Position numbers and translations under genes: made by a program. Of a stretch of DNA of 64,000 nucleotides, positions 54,085 through 64,000 are shown piece by piece (the first letter of the stretch is position 1; each line of letters starts with the position of its first letter). The notes beneath the pieces were generated by a model that saw nothing but the letters and a program-made list of their open reading frames with translations, made no database searches and was not told where the DNA came from. Origin of the DNA: Limnomonas spitsbergensis (taxonomy: Eukaryota > Chlorophyta > Chlorophyceae > Chlamydomonadales); NCBI GenBank assembly GCA_037349105.1, contig JAYJMM010000123.1, forward strand, positions 8,556,001 to 8,620,000, written 5' to 3'.

Positions 54085-54225
54085 TGCAGTCGGCCCTTCC
54101 TGTTCCTGCTCGCCTTACCTCAGCTGTCGACGAGGGCCCCGTGCGCACTCGGGCTGTTCTTCTGCGTCAGCGTCTCAGGTTTCAAGGGTTGGGTGGCCGG
54201 TCTCACACCTTGTAAAGTCACAGCA
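54085..54225 (+). repeat. Dispersed element family B, copy 3
   Basis: CCTTCCTGTTCCTGCTCGCC, GTCGACGAGGGCCCCGTGCG, TCTGCGTCAGCGTCTCAGGT and GGTTGGGTGGCCGGTCTCAC align in order with the copies at 24411 and 25313, 29 kb away. Confidence 0.75.
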
Positions 54226-55097
54226 AAAGAAACGGTTCAATATTTCATTACATGCATGTGTCCACGATTGTTGCTGTGTTTGAAGTTCAAGCGTATGAAC
54301 AGAAAGAAACGGGGACGGGTGGTCGGGTGGGTCATGGGTGTCTCTTGTCTCAGTTACGGGACTGCAAGCCGTACTGCGGGTACGTGTGTGGGTTCCTGTC
54401 ATCAGATTCCGATTTCGCTGTTCCGTCTATATTAGGACTGAAGTAGGGTGTTTTGGATACATGACCGTGCATCATAACTCTGGTGCAGTGACTAGATCCC
54501 CTGATTCAAAGACACCCGGCAGAATGTTGAGGTCTCATTCGAGGATCTGCCGAGCCTGACAGCCCCACGGATTCAACACACAGGTAGTCAGGTACCGGTA
54601 ACGGACGGGTTACCAGGGGGGCACAATGACGAAATGCATTAACATCACATTCAGCTCTGTTGCCGGCACTGGCAGGCCCCTTTTGAAAAATTAAGACAGC
54701 AGTTCATACCAATATTTCAGGCCTATAAAAATTCAGCAAAAATGATCCATGACGATGGCTCAAAGGGACAACAGCAGACAGGTGTGGATCAATCAATAGC
54801 AAAAAGTGCACAGGGGTTCAATAAATAACAGGTTGATAGTTGTCCGTCCCCCATGTGCATGGGCATGCATTGCAGCACTAACGGTATTATGTCAGATTAG
54901 AATCGGAGATTTGAATAGAATAATCCTCAAGCAATCACCAAGCTAGTTCAGAAAAAAAAATAGCGGGCGGCAATCACATCTGCAGATCTTGGAAGACTTA
55001 CAAAGGCAAGTCCTCCCCCAGAAAGGCAGCTGTCGTTGCTGCCCATGCAGCTTAGGAGCGAAATGGGCTCTCGACAGCACGCGGCCAATGTTTCTTT

Positions 55098-55245
55098 TTT
55101 CGGCTACAAGGCTGCCACCGACGGGCCGCCTCTTGGCTGCAAAACTCCCAATTGGGGCCCAACTTGGATCAGCCGGCGGCCGGCATCACATTATCATGCC
55201 TCCGGCCAGAGGCCGGCAAGTCGGTGATCTGTACCTGAATGGTGA
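55098..55245 (+). repeat. Dispersed element family A copy
   Basis: TTTTTTCGGCTACAAGGCTG start, CCAATTGGGGCCCAACTTGG core, TCCGGCCAGAGGCCGGCAAG and a diverged tail. It lies 90 bases downstream of the bZIP stop codon. Confidence 0.6.
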
Positions 55246-55332
55246 CTGGAGCCAGAAAAAAAGAAACACTGCATGCGGCAAACAAAGGCCGCCAACAATC
55301 AAGTCCAAAATGGGACAAAAACGTCAGGCTGC

Positions 55333-58300
55333 TCATCCTGCATGGCCCGCATAAGACGACCCAGGCCGCGTTTGAAGCGCGGGCACCATGAGTGAGTAGC
55401 TGCGCTGCGGGAGCTGCAGAGGGCCCTGCGTCGGTTCGGGATAAGCCGTCTGCGGCATCTCATTGCTGTGCTGGATCCAGAGTCCTGGCCGCGGCGACGA
55501 CATACGGTGTGGTCTATGCTGGCCAGGCGGAAGGGTCACGGGGATCCCCATCACAACATTCCCGCCGCCATAGCCGGGCTGCTTCGCATTCTCGTGCCGG
55601 TTGTACCCCAGAGCATTGGCCTTGTCGCCGCCATTGTACTGCTCCATCCAGCCCCCGGAGTGTGCCTGATGCAAGTTGTTGCTGCCAAGGCAGTGCGGGT
55701 GCAACGCAACGCCCTCCGCAAGGCCGCCGCCGAGGTACTGCCCCGCAGGGTCGTGCAAGGCAGCAAACTCATGGCTGGACGCCGGCCTGACGGAGACCAT
55801 ACCGCTGCGCTGCGCGGCCGAGGCCGCCATCGTGCCGCTCGACGGGCATGCCGGCGTGCTGTGGTGGTGGAGAAGGTGCAAGCCCGGCGGCGGCGCAGCC
55901 TGCAAGGCTCTCAGGTGCGCTGCAGGCTCGTCGTTGTGTGGCGGTGCCGGGTGCATGTGCGGCGGGCCTAAGGTGGGTTCGTTCCGGGAGAAGGTCCCCC
56001 GATTCCCCCCGAGGCTCTGGGTGCTGCATGGCGTCAGGTTCGCCATGCGTGCAGACTGCAGCACGCCGTCCGGCATGCTCAACAGACCTGGCGAAACGTG
56101 GCGCATGAGATCCTGGGGGGCTGCGATGCCGGGCTGCCAGCAAGGGTGCTTCTGAATGTCGCTCGCGGGGGTCTGCGCAGTGAAGGCACAGCCAGGTGAC
56201 AGCAGGCTCACAGGTGAGGGGTGGGTTTAGGGTTTAGTGTTTAGGGTGAGGTACACAGAGAAGGACCTGCATACCAATGGACCAAACCTAACATCTGGAC
56301 CTCAAGCTGCCTGCTCTCTGCAACCGCGGGGTGCGCTGCCTTAACCATATTTTCCAGTGGATTCGATGCGACACCGTGACAGTATTAAGCCCTGAACCCT
56401 GAAACAGCTACTGGGCCGACAGCCACAAACGGCCCCAGCAATGACAGGACCTGCTGCAACAGGACCCCCCCCGGCTGCAGGGCGTGATGTAGCTAAGGTG
56501 TAGCTGAAGTACCCTTTATCCCTAAGCAGTGGAACGTGAGGCCTACCTGGGAGCGTCGTTGCGAGTCGCTGCAGCCCCTGCTCTCCAGCTTGCTTCCACG
56601 GATCCTCGTGGCACTCAGTTGGGCGTTTTCCTCCTCCATAGCTTTGCACTGCCTGGCGAGCCAGGCCATCTCGCGCGAGAGGCGCAGCTTCTGTGCGGTC
56701 AGCTCGCTCACCTGGCATCAGCGAGAAGCGGGCGAGCAGGAAGGATGTGGCGGGGAGGTGAGTGGCGGGGAAACACAGGGCAAGGGCAGGAACAAGATCG
56801 GCACAGCATCAGTGCTGTGCCAATAGCTCCTGACAGTGGCTGAATTACACCGCTGCGTTATGGTCACCGTAACTTGAAATCAAATTTAGGTCCTTTTACC
56901 AGTAAGCGACAGTAAATACCGTACCTACATTTTTTCTGAATTACGGCGCAATTACAGTGCTCGAGTGATCATCATGCAGTCAGTAAGGGCGGGGCATGAA
57001 GGAAGCCAGGGGAGACAACACGTGGTACGTGGCAGAAATAAATATCCATACCGGTATACCGTAGATTAGCTTAGCCTTCCTTCATAATTCACATTGTTTG
57101 GGTTTAAGGGATCCATGAATTTACTAATGATTGATTGTCGACGCCAGTTTGTGGTACAAATCAAGAGTTTTGTCAACAGTTTTCCCTGAGGGCACTCTAG
57201 GGCAGCATTCAAAGAAATTGTTTTGTCATGCCCGAGGGACGGTAAATCAAATCTGCGGTACCGGTATACCCATACCCGTATGAACTCCATCTGCCAGCAG
57301 CAAAAAAGCTACAAGGGAAATGGCATGGCCCTCCCAAGATCAACCCATCTGTCTAGCAGAGCCCTGGCTGCTCTCTTACACCTGTCACTCACAGAAGCCC
57401 GCAGGTAAAAAGGACAGAGCTCCAGGGCTACATCTCATATTTGAATGCCATTCCTGCCAACAGTCCAGCAAGGCAGCACTTTTTATGAGCGTACTTAAGT
57501 ATTAAATAATTAACGTAAATAACGTGCAAGTATAAAAAACGTCAAGAGCTGCTGTGTCCCACCTTTGTACACCGACCCACGCTGGACACTTTCTGTCGCA
57601 ACTTTGACTTGGCAGCACTCAACCTGTCAAAGGAGACACATGGGAGGAGTAATCGCACGCTCTGGGTAAGTGTGGATATAGGGGCACGATTCTTCATCTC
57701 AGGTATGGGCTGCAGCCATGCTGGCGCAGGGGCCTAAACCCTAAATTCAAGGGGAGTGGGGCTGCAGCCAGGCTGGCTCAGGGGCTTCACCCTCCATTCA
57801 ATGGGAGTGGCGCTGCAGCCAGGCTGGCTCAGGGGCCTAAACCCTCAATTTAAGGGGAGTGGGGCTGCAGCCAGGCTGGCTTATGGGCCAAAGCCCTCAA
57901 TTCATGGGGAGTAGCGCTGCAGACAGGCTGGCTCAGGGGCCTAAACCCTCAGTTTAAGGGGAGTGGGGCTGCAGCCAGGCTGGCTTAAGGGCCAAAGCCC
58001 TCAATTCAAGGGGAGTAGCGCTGCAGACAGGCTGGCTCGGGGGCCTAAACCCTCAGTTTAAGGGGAGTGGGGCTGCAGCCAGGCTGGCTTATGGGCCAAA
58101 GCCCTCAATTCAAGGGGAGTAGCGCTGCAGACAGGCTGGCTCAGGGGCCTAAACCCTCAGTTTAAGGGGAGTGGGGCTGCAGCCAGGCTGGCTTATGGGC
58201 CAAAGCCCTCACTTCAAGGGGAGTAGCGCTGCAGACAGGCTGGCTCAGGGGCCTAAACCCTCAGTTTAAGGGGAGTGGGGCTGCAGCCAGGCTGGCTTAT

Positions 58301-61300
58301 GGGCCAAAGCCCTCAATTCAAGGGGAGTAGCGCTGCAGACAGGCTGGCTCAGGGGCCTAAACCCTCAGTTTAAGGGGAGTGGGGCTGCAGCCAGGCTGGC
58401 TTAATGGCCAAAGCCCTCACTTCAAGGGGAGTAGCGCTGCAGACAGGCTGGCTCAGGGGCCTAAACCCTCAGTTTAAGGGGAGTGGGGCTGCAGCCAGGC
58501 TGGCTTAAGGGCCAAAGCCCTCAATTCAAGGGGAGTAGCGCTGCAGACAGGATGGCTCAGGAGCCTAAACCCTCAGTTTAAGGGGAGTGGGGCTGCAGCC
58601 AGGCTGGCTTAAGGGCCAAAGCCCTCAATTCAAGGGGAGTAGCGCTGCAGACAGGCTGGCTCAGGGGCCTAAACCCTCAGTTTAAGGGGAGTGGGGCTGC
58701 AGCCAGGCTGGCTTATGGGCCAAAGCCCTCAATTCATGGGGAGTAGCGCTGCAGACAGGCTGGCTCAGGGGCCTAAACCCTCAGTTTAAGGGGAGTGGGG
58801 CTGCAGCCAGGCTGGCTTAAGGGCCAAAGCCCTCAATTCATGGGGAGTAGCGCTGCAGACAGGCTGGCTCAGGGGCCTAAACCCTCAGTTTAAGGGGAGT
58901 GGGGCTGCAGCCAGGCTGGCTTAAGGGCCAAAGCCCTCAATTCAAGGGGAGTAGCGCTGCAGACAGGCTGGCTCGGGGGCCTAAACCCTCAGTTTAAGGG
59001 GAGTGGGGCTGCAGCCAGGCTGGCTTATGGGCCAAAGCCCTCAATTCATGGGGAGTAGCGCTGCAGACAGGCTGGCTCAGGGGCCTAAACCCTCAGTTTA
59101 AGGGGAGTGGGGCTGCAGCCAGGCTGGCTTATGGGCCAAAGCCCTCAATTCAAGGGGAGTAGCGCTGCAGACAGGCTGGCTCAGGGGCCTAAACCCTCAG
59201 TTTAAGGGGAGTGGGGCTGCAGCCAGGCTGGCTTAATGGCCAAAGCCCTCACTTCAAGGGGAGTAGCGCTGCAGACAGGCTGGCTCAGGGGCCTAAACCC
59301 TCAGTTTAAGGGGAGTGGGGCTGCAGCCAGGCTGGCTTATGGGCCAAAGCCCTCAATTCAAGGGGAGTAGCGCTGCAGACAGGCTGGCTCAGGGGTCTAA
59401 ACCCTCAGTTTAAGGGGAGTGGGGCTGCAGCCAGGCTGGCTTAAGGGCCAAAGCCCTCAATTCAAGGGGAGTAGCGCTGCAGACAGGCTGGCTCAGGGGC
59501 CTAAACCCTCAGTTTAAGGGGAGTGGGGCTGCAGCCAGGCTGGCTTAAGGGCCAAAGCCCTCAATTCATGGGGAGTAGCGCTGCAGACAGGCTGGCTCAG
59601 GGGCCTAAACCCTCAGTTTAAGGGGAGTGGGGCTGCAGCCAGGCTGGCTTAAGGGCCAAAGCCCTCAATTCATGGGGAGTAGCGCTGCAGACAGGCTGGC
59701 TCAGGGGCCTAAACCCTCAGTTTAAGGGGAGTGGGGCTGCAGCCAGGCTGGCTTAAGGGCCAAAGCCCTCAATTCAAGGGGAGTAGCGCTGCAGACAGGC
59801 TGGCTCGGGGGCCTAAACCCTCAGTTTAAGGGGAGTGGGGCTGCAGCCAGGCTGGCTTATGGGCCAAAGCCCTCAATTCATGGGGAGTAGCGCTGCAGAC
59901 AGGCTGGCTCAGGGGCCTAAACCCTCAGTTTAAGGGGAGTGGGGCTGCAGCCAGGCTGGCTTATGGGCCAAAGCCCTCAATTCAAGGGGAGTAGCGCTGC
60001 AGACAGGCTGGCTCAGGGGCCTAAACCCTCAGTTTAAGGGGAGTGGGGCTGCAGCCAGGCTGGCTTAAGGGCCAAAGCCCTCACTTCAAGGGGAGTAGCG
60101 CTGCAGACAGGCTGGCTCAGGGGCCTAAACCCTCAGTTTAAGGGGAGTGGGGCTGCAGCCAGGCTGGCTTATGGGCCAAAGCCCTCAATTCAAGGGGAGT
60201 AGCGCTGCAGACAGGCTGGCTCAGGGGTCTAAACCCTCAGTTTAAGGGGAGTGGGGCTGCAGCCAGGCTGGCTTAAGGGCCAAAGCCCTCAATTCAAGGG
60301 GAGTAGCGCTGCAGACAGGCTGGCTCAGGGGCCTAAACCCTCAGTTTAAGGGGAGTGGGGCTGCAGCCAGGCTGGCTTATGGGCCAAAGCCCTCAATTCA
60401 AGGGGAGTAGCGCTGCAGACAGGCTGGCTCAGGGGTCTAAACCCTCAGTTTAAGGGGAGTGGGGCTGCAGCCAGGCTGGCTTAATGGCCAAAGCCCTCAA
60501 TTCAAGGGGAGTAGCGCTGCAGACAGGCTGGCTCAGGGGCCTAAACCCTCAATTCAAGGGGAGTGGGGCTGCAGCCAGGCTGGCTTATGGGCCAAAGCCC
60601 TCAATTCAAGGGGAGTAGCGCTGCAGACAGGCTGGCTCAGGGGTCTAAACCCTCAGTTTAAGGGGAGTGGGGCTGCAGCCAGGCTGGCTTAATGGCCAAA
60701 GCCCTCAATTCAAGGGGAGTAGCGCTGCAGACAGGCTGGCTCAGGGGCCTAAACCCTCAGTTTAAGGGGAGTGGGGCTGCAGCCAGGCTGGCTTATGGGC
60801 CAAAGCCCTCAATTCAAGGGGAGTAGCGCTGCAGACAGGCTGGCTCGGGGGCCTAAACCCTCAGTTTAAGGGGAGTGGGGCTGCAGCCAGGCTGGCTTAT
60901 GGGCCAAAGCCCTCAATTCAAGGGGAGTAGCGCTGCAGACAGGCTGGCTCAGGGGTCTGAACCCTCAGTTTAAGGGGAGTGGGGCTGCAGCCAGGCTGGC
61001 TTAATGGCCAAAGCCCTCAATTCAAGGGGAGTAGCGCTGCAGACAGGCTGGCTTAGGAGCCTAAACCCTCAATTCAAGGGGAGTGGGGTTGCAGCTAACC
61101 GGGCGTAGGGGCACTCATGTTTGAAAATGCCCAGCTGCCTTCCCAGCCACTCTAAGCGATCCTACCACCCACTAAAATCCTCTCTCTCGTACACACATTC
61201 ACCACATCCCCCCCCCCCACCACCCCTCACCCCCCTTCACCCACCTGTTTGCCATTATTCGTGCCGCCCTCTTCGGATCAATGTTGGGGTCAAGCCGCGC

Positions 61301-61407
61301 GTCGACTGCCGGGTTGCGCCCCCCCTTGCCCTTGCCCTTCTTTCGTGTCGGCCCGCTCACCGGCGTCTCAACCACCACCTTGGTGTCCAAATCATAAGCA
61401 GGTGGGT
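55333..61407 (-). CDS. Group-I-type bZIP transcription factor (N-terminus unresolved)
   Basis: Nuclear DNA-binding dimer of the VIP1/RSG-like class (inference from the basic region). Four exons join in phase: 61245-61407, 57563-57623, 56547-56711, 55333-56172. The basic region reads DPKRAARIMANR|LSAAKSKLRQK, split inside the Arg codon; N-x7-K replaces the usual N-x7-R, the group-I signature. The zipper VSELTAQKLRLSREMAWLAR, with KAMEEENAQL after it, follows VSSVGRCTK, placing the first Leu seven residues, one heptad, further out than in plant homologues. The last exon encodes 279 residues of His/Gly/Pro-rich low complexity. The first intron, 3.6 kb, is nearly all satellite. Two in-phase candidate upstream exons are 62363-62440 (MQKELMYFEQAMALPVAHDG) and 62871-62926, weakly supported; the start codon was not found. 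Confidence 0.8.
56406..56525 (+). repeat. Dispersed element family C copy
   Basis: CAGCTACTGGGCCGACAGCC, CAACAGGACC, a C-run, GGCTGCAGGGCGTGATGTAG and GGTGTAGCTGAAGTACCCTT. The ending matches 36285-36345 and 61810-61850. It is intronic in the bZIP gene. Confidence 0.6.
57708..61090 (+). repeat. 3.4-kb satellite: 52-bp monomers in 104-bp A-B dimers
   Basis: About 65 monomers of 52 bp alternate as A (GGGGCTGCAGCCAGGCTGGC, TTAAGGGCCAAAGCCCTCAA, TTCAAGGGGAGT) and B (AGCGCTGCAGACAGGCTGGC, TCAGGGGCCTAAACCCTCAG, TTTAAGGGGAGT). Monomer B contains a telomere-like CTAAACCCT. Variants recur in blocks: GCTCGGGGGCC appears near 58038, 58973, 59804 and 60845, at spacings close to 9, 8 and 10 dimers, so multi-dimer segments were duplicated. 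The first and last units are diverged (near 57708-57830 and 61040-61090). It lies wholly inside the bZIP intron that splits the basic region. The open frame at 60459-60692 is an artefact. Confidence 0.95.
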
Positions 61408-61744
61408 CTGTGCAAGGGGGATAAAGATTTAGGGGTTAGATTATAGGGTCTAGGGTCTAGGATCAGCAGGGGCAGGCGAGGGCAGAGAACGGATCAGGGG
61501 TAGGGGTCTCTGGGATACAGCTAATGTGCTCCTTTTTAGGGTCTTCAATCACTGCCACCGATGTCCTTCCTCGGTGACGTGCAAGTTTTTCTCTTTCAGG
61601 GCTGGGGGACCCACTCCTGGACAGGTGGGAACCCTGACCCCCCCTCCAAAGCTGGTGCGAGCACGTAGAGATGTCCCTATTTGTTGGGGTGCGGCATCGG
61701 CAGGATGCTGTGTGGCCACCACAAGGCCGGTGAGGCCAAAAACT

Positions 61745-61850
61745 TAATTGGCATACAGCCCGTAGCTCAAGCAACAGGGCTTGCTGCACCAGAGCGGCCC
61801 AACAGGAGGCCGTGAGGTAGCTGAGCTGTGGCTGAAGCACCCTCAAATCA
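61745..61850 (+). repeat. Dispersed element family C copy
   Basis: CAGCCCGTAGCTCAAGCAAC, GAGCGGCCCAACAGGAGGCC and GAGGTAGCTGAGCTGTGGCT, then GAAGCACCCTCAAATC. Best match to the inverted copy at 39780-39895. Confidence 0.65.
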
Positions 61851-62084
61851 TGAGATCAGCAGTGCTGGAAAAGGCAGCAGTGGCAGACTCAGCAGGCAAT
61901 CTTGACAGATCGCATGCTAACATACAAAGAGAAGGGGGGCCTTAATGTAATCATCCAAAACCGAGCCCCTCAATCCCGAGCCCTAAATATTTTCAATATG
62001 AACCCTTTCAAGCCTGATACCTGAGCCACTCGACCCTAAACCCGTAAGCCCTGAACCCTGAGTCTAGCCCCCATGAACACATTC

Positions 62085-62365
62085 CAATGCCCCTGGGCCT
62101 GCCTGCCCCCTGGGCCTGTCTGCTCCCTGAGCCTGTCTGCTCCCTGGGCCTGCCTGTCCCCTGGGCCTGTCTGCTCCCTGGGCCTGCCTGCCCCCTGGGC
62201 CTGTCTGCTCCCTGGGCCTACCCACCCCCATGAACACATTCCAATGCCTACAGGCCTGCCTGCTCCCTGGGACTGCCTGCCCCTTAGGCCTGCCTGCCCC
62301 CAGGGCCTGCCTGCTCCCTGGGCATGCCCGCCCCCTGGGCCTGTCTGCTCTATGGGCCTGACCGT
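62085..62365 (+). repeat. ~15-17-bp minisatellite (CCTGGGCCTGTCTGCT)
   Basis: Some 16 units of CCTGGGCCTGTCTGCTC and CCTGGGCCTGCCTGCCCC, with a longer duplication that includes CCATGAACACATTCCAATGC (62070 and 62228). On the minus strand it gives collagen-like GPGGRQAQGADRPR frames, which are repeat artefacts, though a candidate bZIP exon abuts it. Confidence 0.85.
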
Positions 62366-63688
62366 GTGCCTGCAACATGCCGTCGTGCGCCACTGGCAGG
62401 GCCATGGCCTGTTCAAAGTACATGAGCTCCTTCTGCATGTCTGCAACACAAAAAGGCATCCAGCTGTCAGTACTAATAAGTACAAACCACCATCCGAATG
62501 GGTGGAAAAGGAAGCTATCATCAGAGCTATATACAACCATCCATTTTGACTAAAAGAAGGACATTTCTTTCAAATGAAACACATACTGTACCGCATCCAT
62601 CTTGGATACCGGTACCAGTGTTTATATTTGCAGAGTCATCATCCGTCCTACGGTGACTGAAAGAAACAACCGTCAGAACTACAAACAATGACCCACTGTC
62701 CTCAATGAGAAGGACCATCCGTTTCACATGAGAACAACCATCCGCTGTAACTTGAAGCAACTATCTTCCCACCAGGTCAATGGGGCAACATTGTGGGGCA
62801 AGATCAGAGAGCGTCGCAGGGCCCAGCCTGCCAGAAGCATTAAATTAAGAGCCAAGAATAACTAGCATACCTCCATTTCCGCGAGGCTTAAAGAACCGTG
62901 AAGCCAACAGATGCCCATCAGGCCTTCTAAATATGGGAGTTCACTGTGATAAATTCCTGTACAAACAAATTTGACCCTGCACCCTAGGCTCAACCCTTCC
63001 CTTACCCCAGGGAAGGGCCGGGGGGTAGCCAAGTGGCCGGTTTTCGCCGGGAAGGGTCTTTTTTTTGCCCGGCCCAGGCCGGACGGGGGTCTAAAATTGG
63101 CCGGCGGTATGGAAGGAATTTTTTCCACACTTTTTTTTACAAGTTTTCTAGCGTAGGATCCGCTGCTTTCCAGCTTTCCTTTGCTGGCATCTCCGCACAC
63201 CGCCCAGTCCTTATGCTGAGGATTCACCAGCCATGAGGCGAGGAGCTTATCGGTAGCAGGTGGCTCGGTCGGCCCCCTATTCGACTGCATCCGAGATAAG
63301 AGACAAACGCGATTATCTTTTATAAGCGATACTTCAATGCATCTTCGAACACAGTCGTTGATTGCGAGAAATGTGGTAAATTTCGAATGGACGTACTGAG
63401 TCCACAGGAGCCTCTTCGTTAGCCATGAAAAGAGGTATACCCTTGCTCGCTTCGCGGGAGGTGGGGGCGGTGCAGTGGCCTCTTAAAGTACTCCGACATC
63501 TTCGACCGCGTCATCACAACGCATTTCAAAGTCGCTATCATCGTCTATTTCATTCATTTCGAGGGATGTTCTTGCCGGGGAGACTGTGAGGGAATTTAAA
63601 ATACCTCCGGCTTACGCCGGGGGCGTAGTCAGCCAAACCCCCATTTTCGCCGGGGTTTGCCGGAAGGGGGTTCGCTGGCTCACCGGCA

Positions 63689-63711
63689 GAAATGGGCCTT
63701 CGGCCCATTTC
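63689..63711. other. Perfect 10-bp-stem hairpin with TTC loop
   Basis: GAAATGGGCC-TTC-GGCCCATTTC is a perfect stem of ten pairs. It is flanked by further CCGGCG palindromes (CTCCCGGCGCCGGGCCCGGC) to 63731. Comparable to the CCGCGGC-GAA-GCCGCGG palindrome at 43721. Confidence 0.75.
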
Positions 63712-63785
63712 TCCCGGCGCCGGGCCCGGCGTCCCTTCCCTGCCTTACCCAGCCTCCAAGTGCAAGCCTGGTTCATTTGTACGTG

Positions 63786-63950
63786 CTTCAGCTACATTTT
63801 AGGTACATTGTGACCTATGGCCGAGGAGGCATGTGCAGCAAGCCCTGCCAGCCTGGGCATGGCCCTGACAGCCTGGGCCAGCGACCGTGGGACTGTCAAG
63901 GCGTGGTCCCTACCAGCCTAGTGGTGGTTGCCCAGCGGCCTAACAGAGGT
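63786..63950 (+). repeat. Dispersed element family D, copy 2
   Basis: CTTCAGCTACATTTTAGGTA, CCTATGGCCGAGGAGG, a tandem CAGCCTGGGC pair, GCGTGGTCCCTACCAGCCTA and GTGGTGGTTGCCCAGCGGCC match 4903-5035 in block order. Confidence 0.5.
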
Positions 63951-64000
63951 GGTTTATTGTGCACTTTCGTGAAGGTCCCACTCCCCCCAGAGTCGACGAA

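Larger units (their letters stand above)
53184..55332. other. Intergenic region
   Basis: It lies between the LSD1-type gene (its upstream side) and the 3' end of the bZIP gene, both on the minus strand. I find no conserved coding segment. It contains dispersed elements at 54085-54225 and 55098-55245. Confidence 0.45.
62927..64000. other. Right-end region with GC hairpins; no supported gene
   Basis: From about 63000 the sequence is rich in CCGGC motifs, self-complementary GC clusters and T-runs. Several stem-loops are evident, the clearest at 63689-63711. This texture differs from the rest of the window and resembles the palindromic repeats of chlamydomonadalean organelle genomes; an organelle insertion is inference. 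No coding sequence is recognised. A family D element occupies 63786-63950. Confidence 0.45.

Noticed and set aside
60459..60692. 77-codon frame in the satellite
   Set aside because: Made only of satellite monomers where a variant removes a stop; no independent coding signal.
57708..61090. Satellite as a true chromosome-end or centromere array
   Set aside because: It is flanked on both sides by exons of one bZIP gene that join in phase, so it is intronic here.
62036..62540. Collagen-like Gly-Pro-Gln protein
   Set aside because: The G-x-x pattern comes from the 15-17-bp minisatellite; it has no secretion signal and the frame is open on both strands.

Overview
The window is nuclear DNA from a eukaryote with many introns, most likely a green alga of the Chlamydomonadales or a close relative. 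The evidence is GC-rich coding exons full of Gly, Gln and Ala runs, introns of several hundred bases to several kilobases, dense minisatellites, plant-type telomere-like TTTAGGG/CCCTAAA tracts scattered through introns, and a gene set combining plant-type proteins (group-I bZIP, LSD1-type zinc finger, plant-like omega-amidase) with a ciliary protein (ARMC9). I cannot name the species from sequence alone. There is no prokaryotic gene organisation, rRNA operon or CRISPR array, and no tRNA that I could support.

Layout. 0.3-9.8 kb: minus-strand gene of at least 8 exons for a very long, low-complexity Gly/Gln/Ala/His-rich protein of unknown function, running off the left edge. 9.8-12.8 kb: intergenic, with an AT-rich GCGCA-studded patch and a transposon-like ORF tail. 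12.8-19.9 kb: minus-strand, nine-exon omega-amidase (NIT2-type nitrilase), complete. 19.9-20.6 kb: short shared upstream region. 20.6-39.5 kb: plus-strand ARMC9 orthologue (LisH plus ARM repeats; ciliary base/tip protein), 16 exons resolved and one apparently missing. 40.15-41.02 kb: plus-strand TXNDC9/phosducin-like-3 protein, three exons. 43.1-46.6 kb: minus-strand small ENT (EMSY N-terminal) domain protein, seven exons. 46.6-52.7 kb: intergenic, with a long 22-bp satellite and remains of a transposon-like gene. 52.8-53.2 kb: minus-strand LSD1-type zinc-finger protein. 55.3-61.4 kb (possibly to 62.9 kb): minus-strand group-I bZIP transcription factor whose basic region is split by an intron holding a 3.4-kb satellite. 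The right end carries organelle-like GC palindromes.

Exon models were built by reading conserved protein segments and checking that donor, acceptor and codon phase agree at every junction. For the omega-amidase (300 codons), the TXNDC9-like protein (213) and the ENT protein (189), all exons join in frame to a single stop, which is strong internal support.

The most unusual feature is what I call exon echoes. Most exons of the omega-amidase and ARMC9 genes are accompanied, in the adjacent intron or flank, by one to four decayed tandem copies of just their splice-site-bearing edge, often separated by telomere-like TTTAGGG tracts. This recurs at more than a dozen exon ends in two genes and would explain much of the intron length. 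Three introns use GC-AG rather than GT-AG splice sites, and two ARMC9 introns contain long near-perfect hairpins on the sense strand.

Functionally the genes are not a cluster. ARMC9 (cilium) and the phosducin-like protein (tubulin/actin folding with the CCT chaperonin) are neighbours on the same strand and could both serve flagellum biology. The bZIP, ENT and LSD1-type proteins are separate nuclear regulators.
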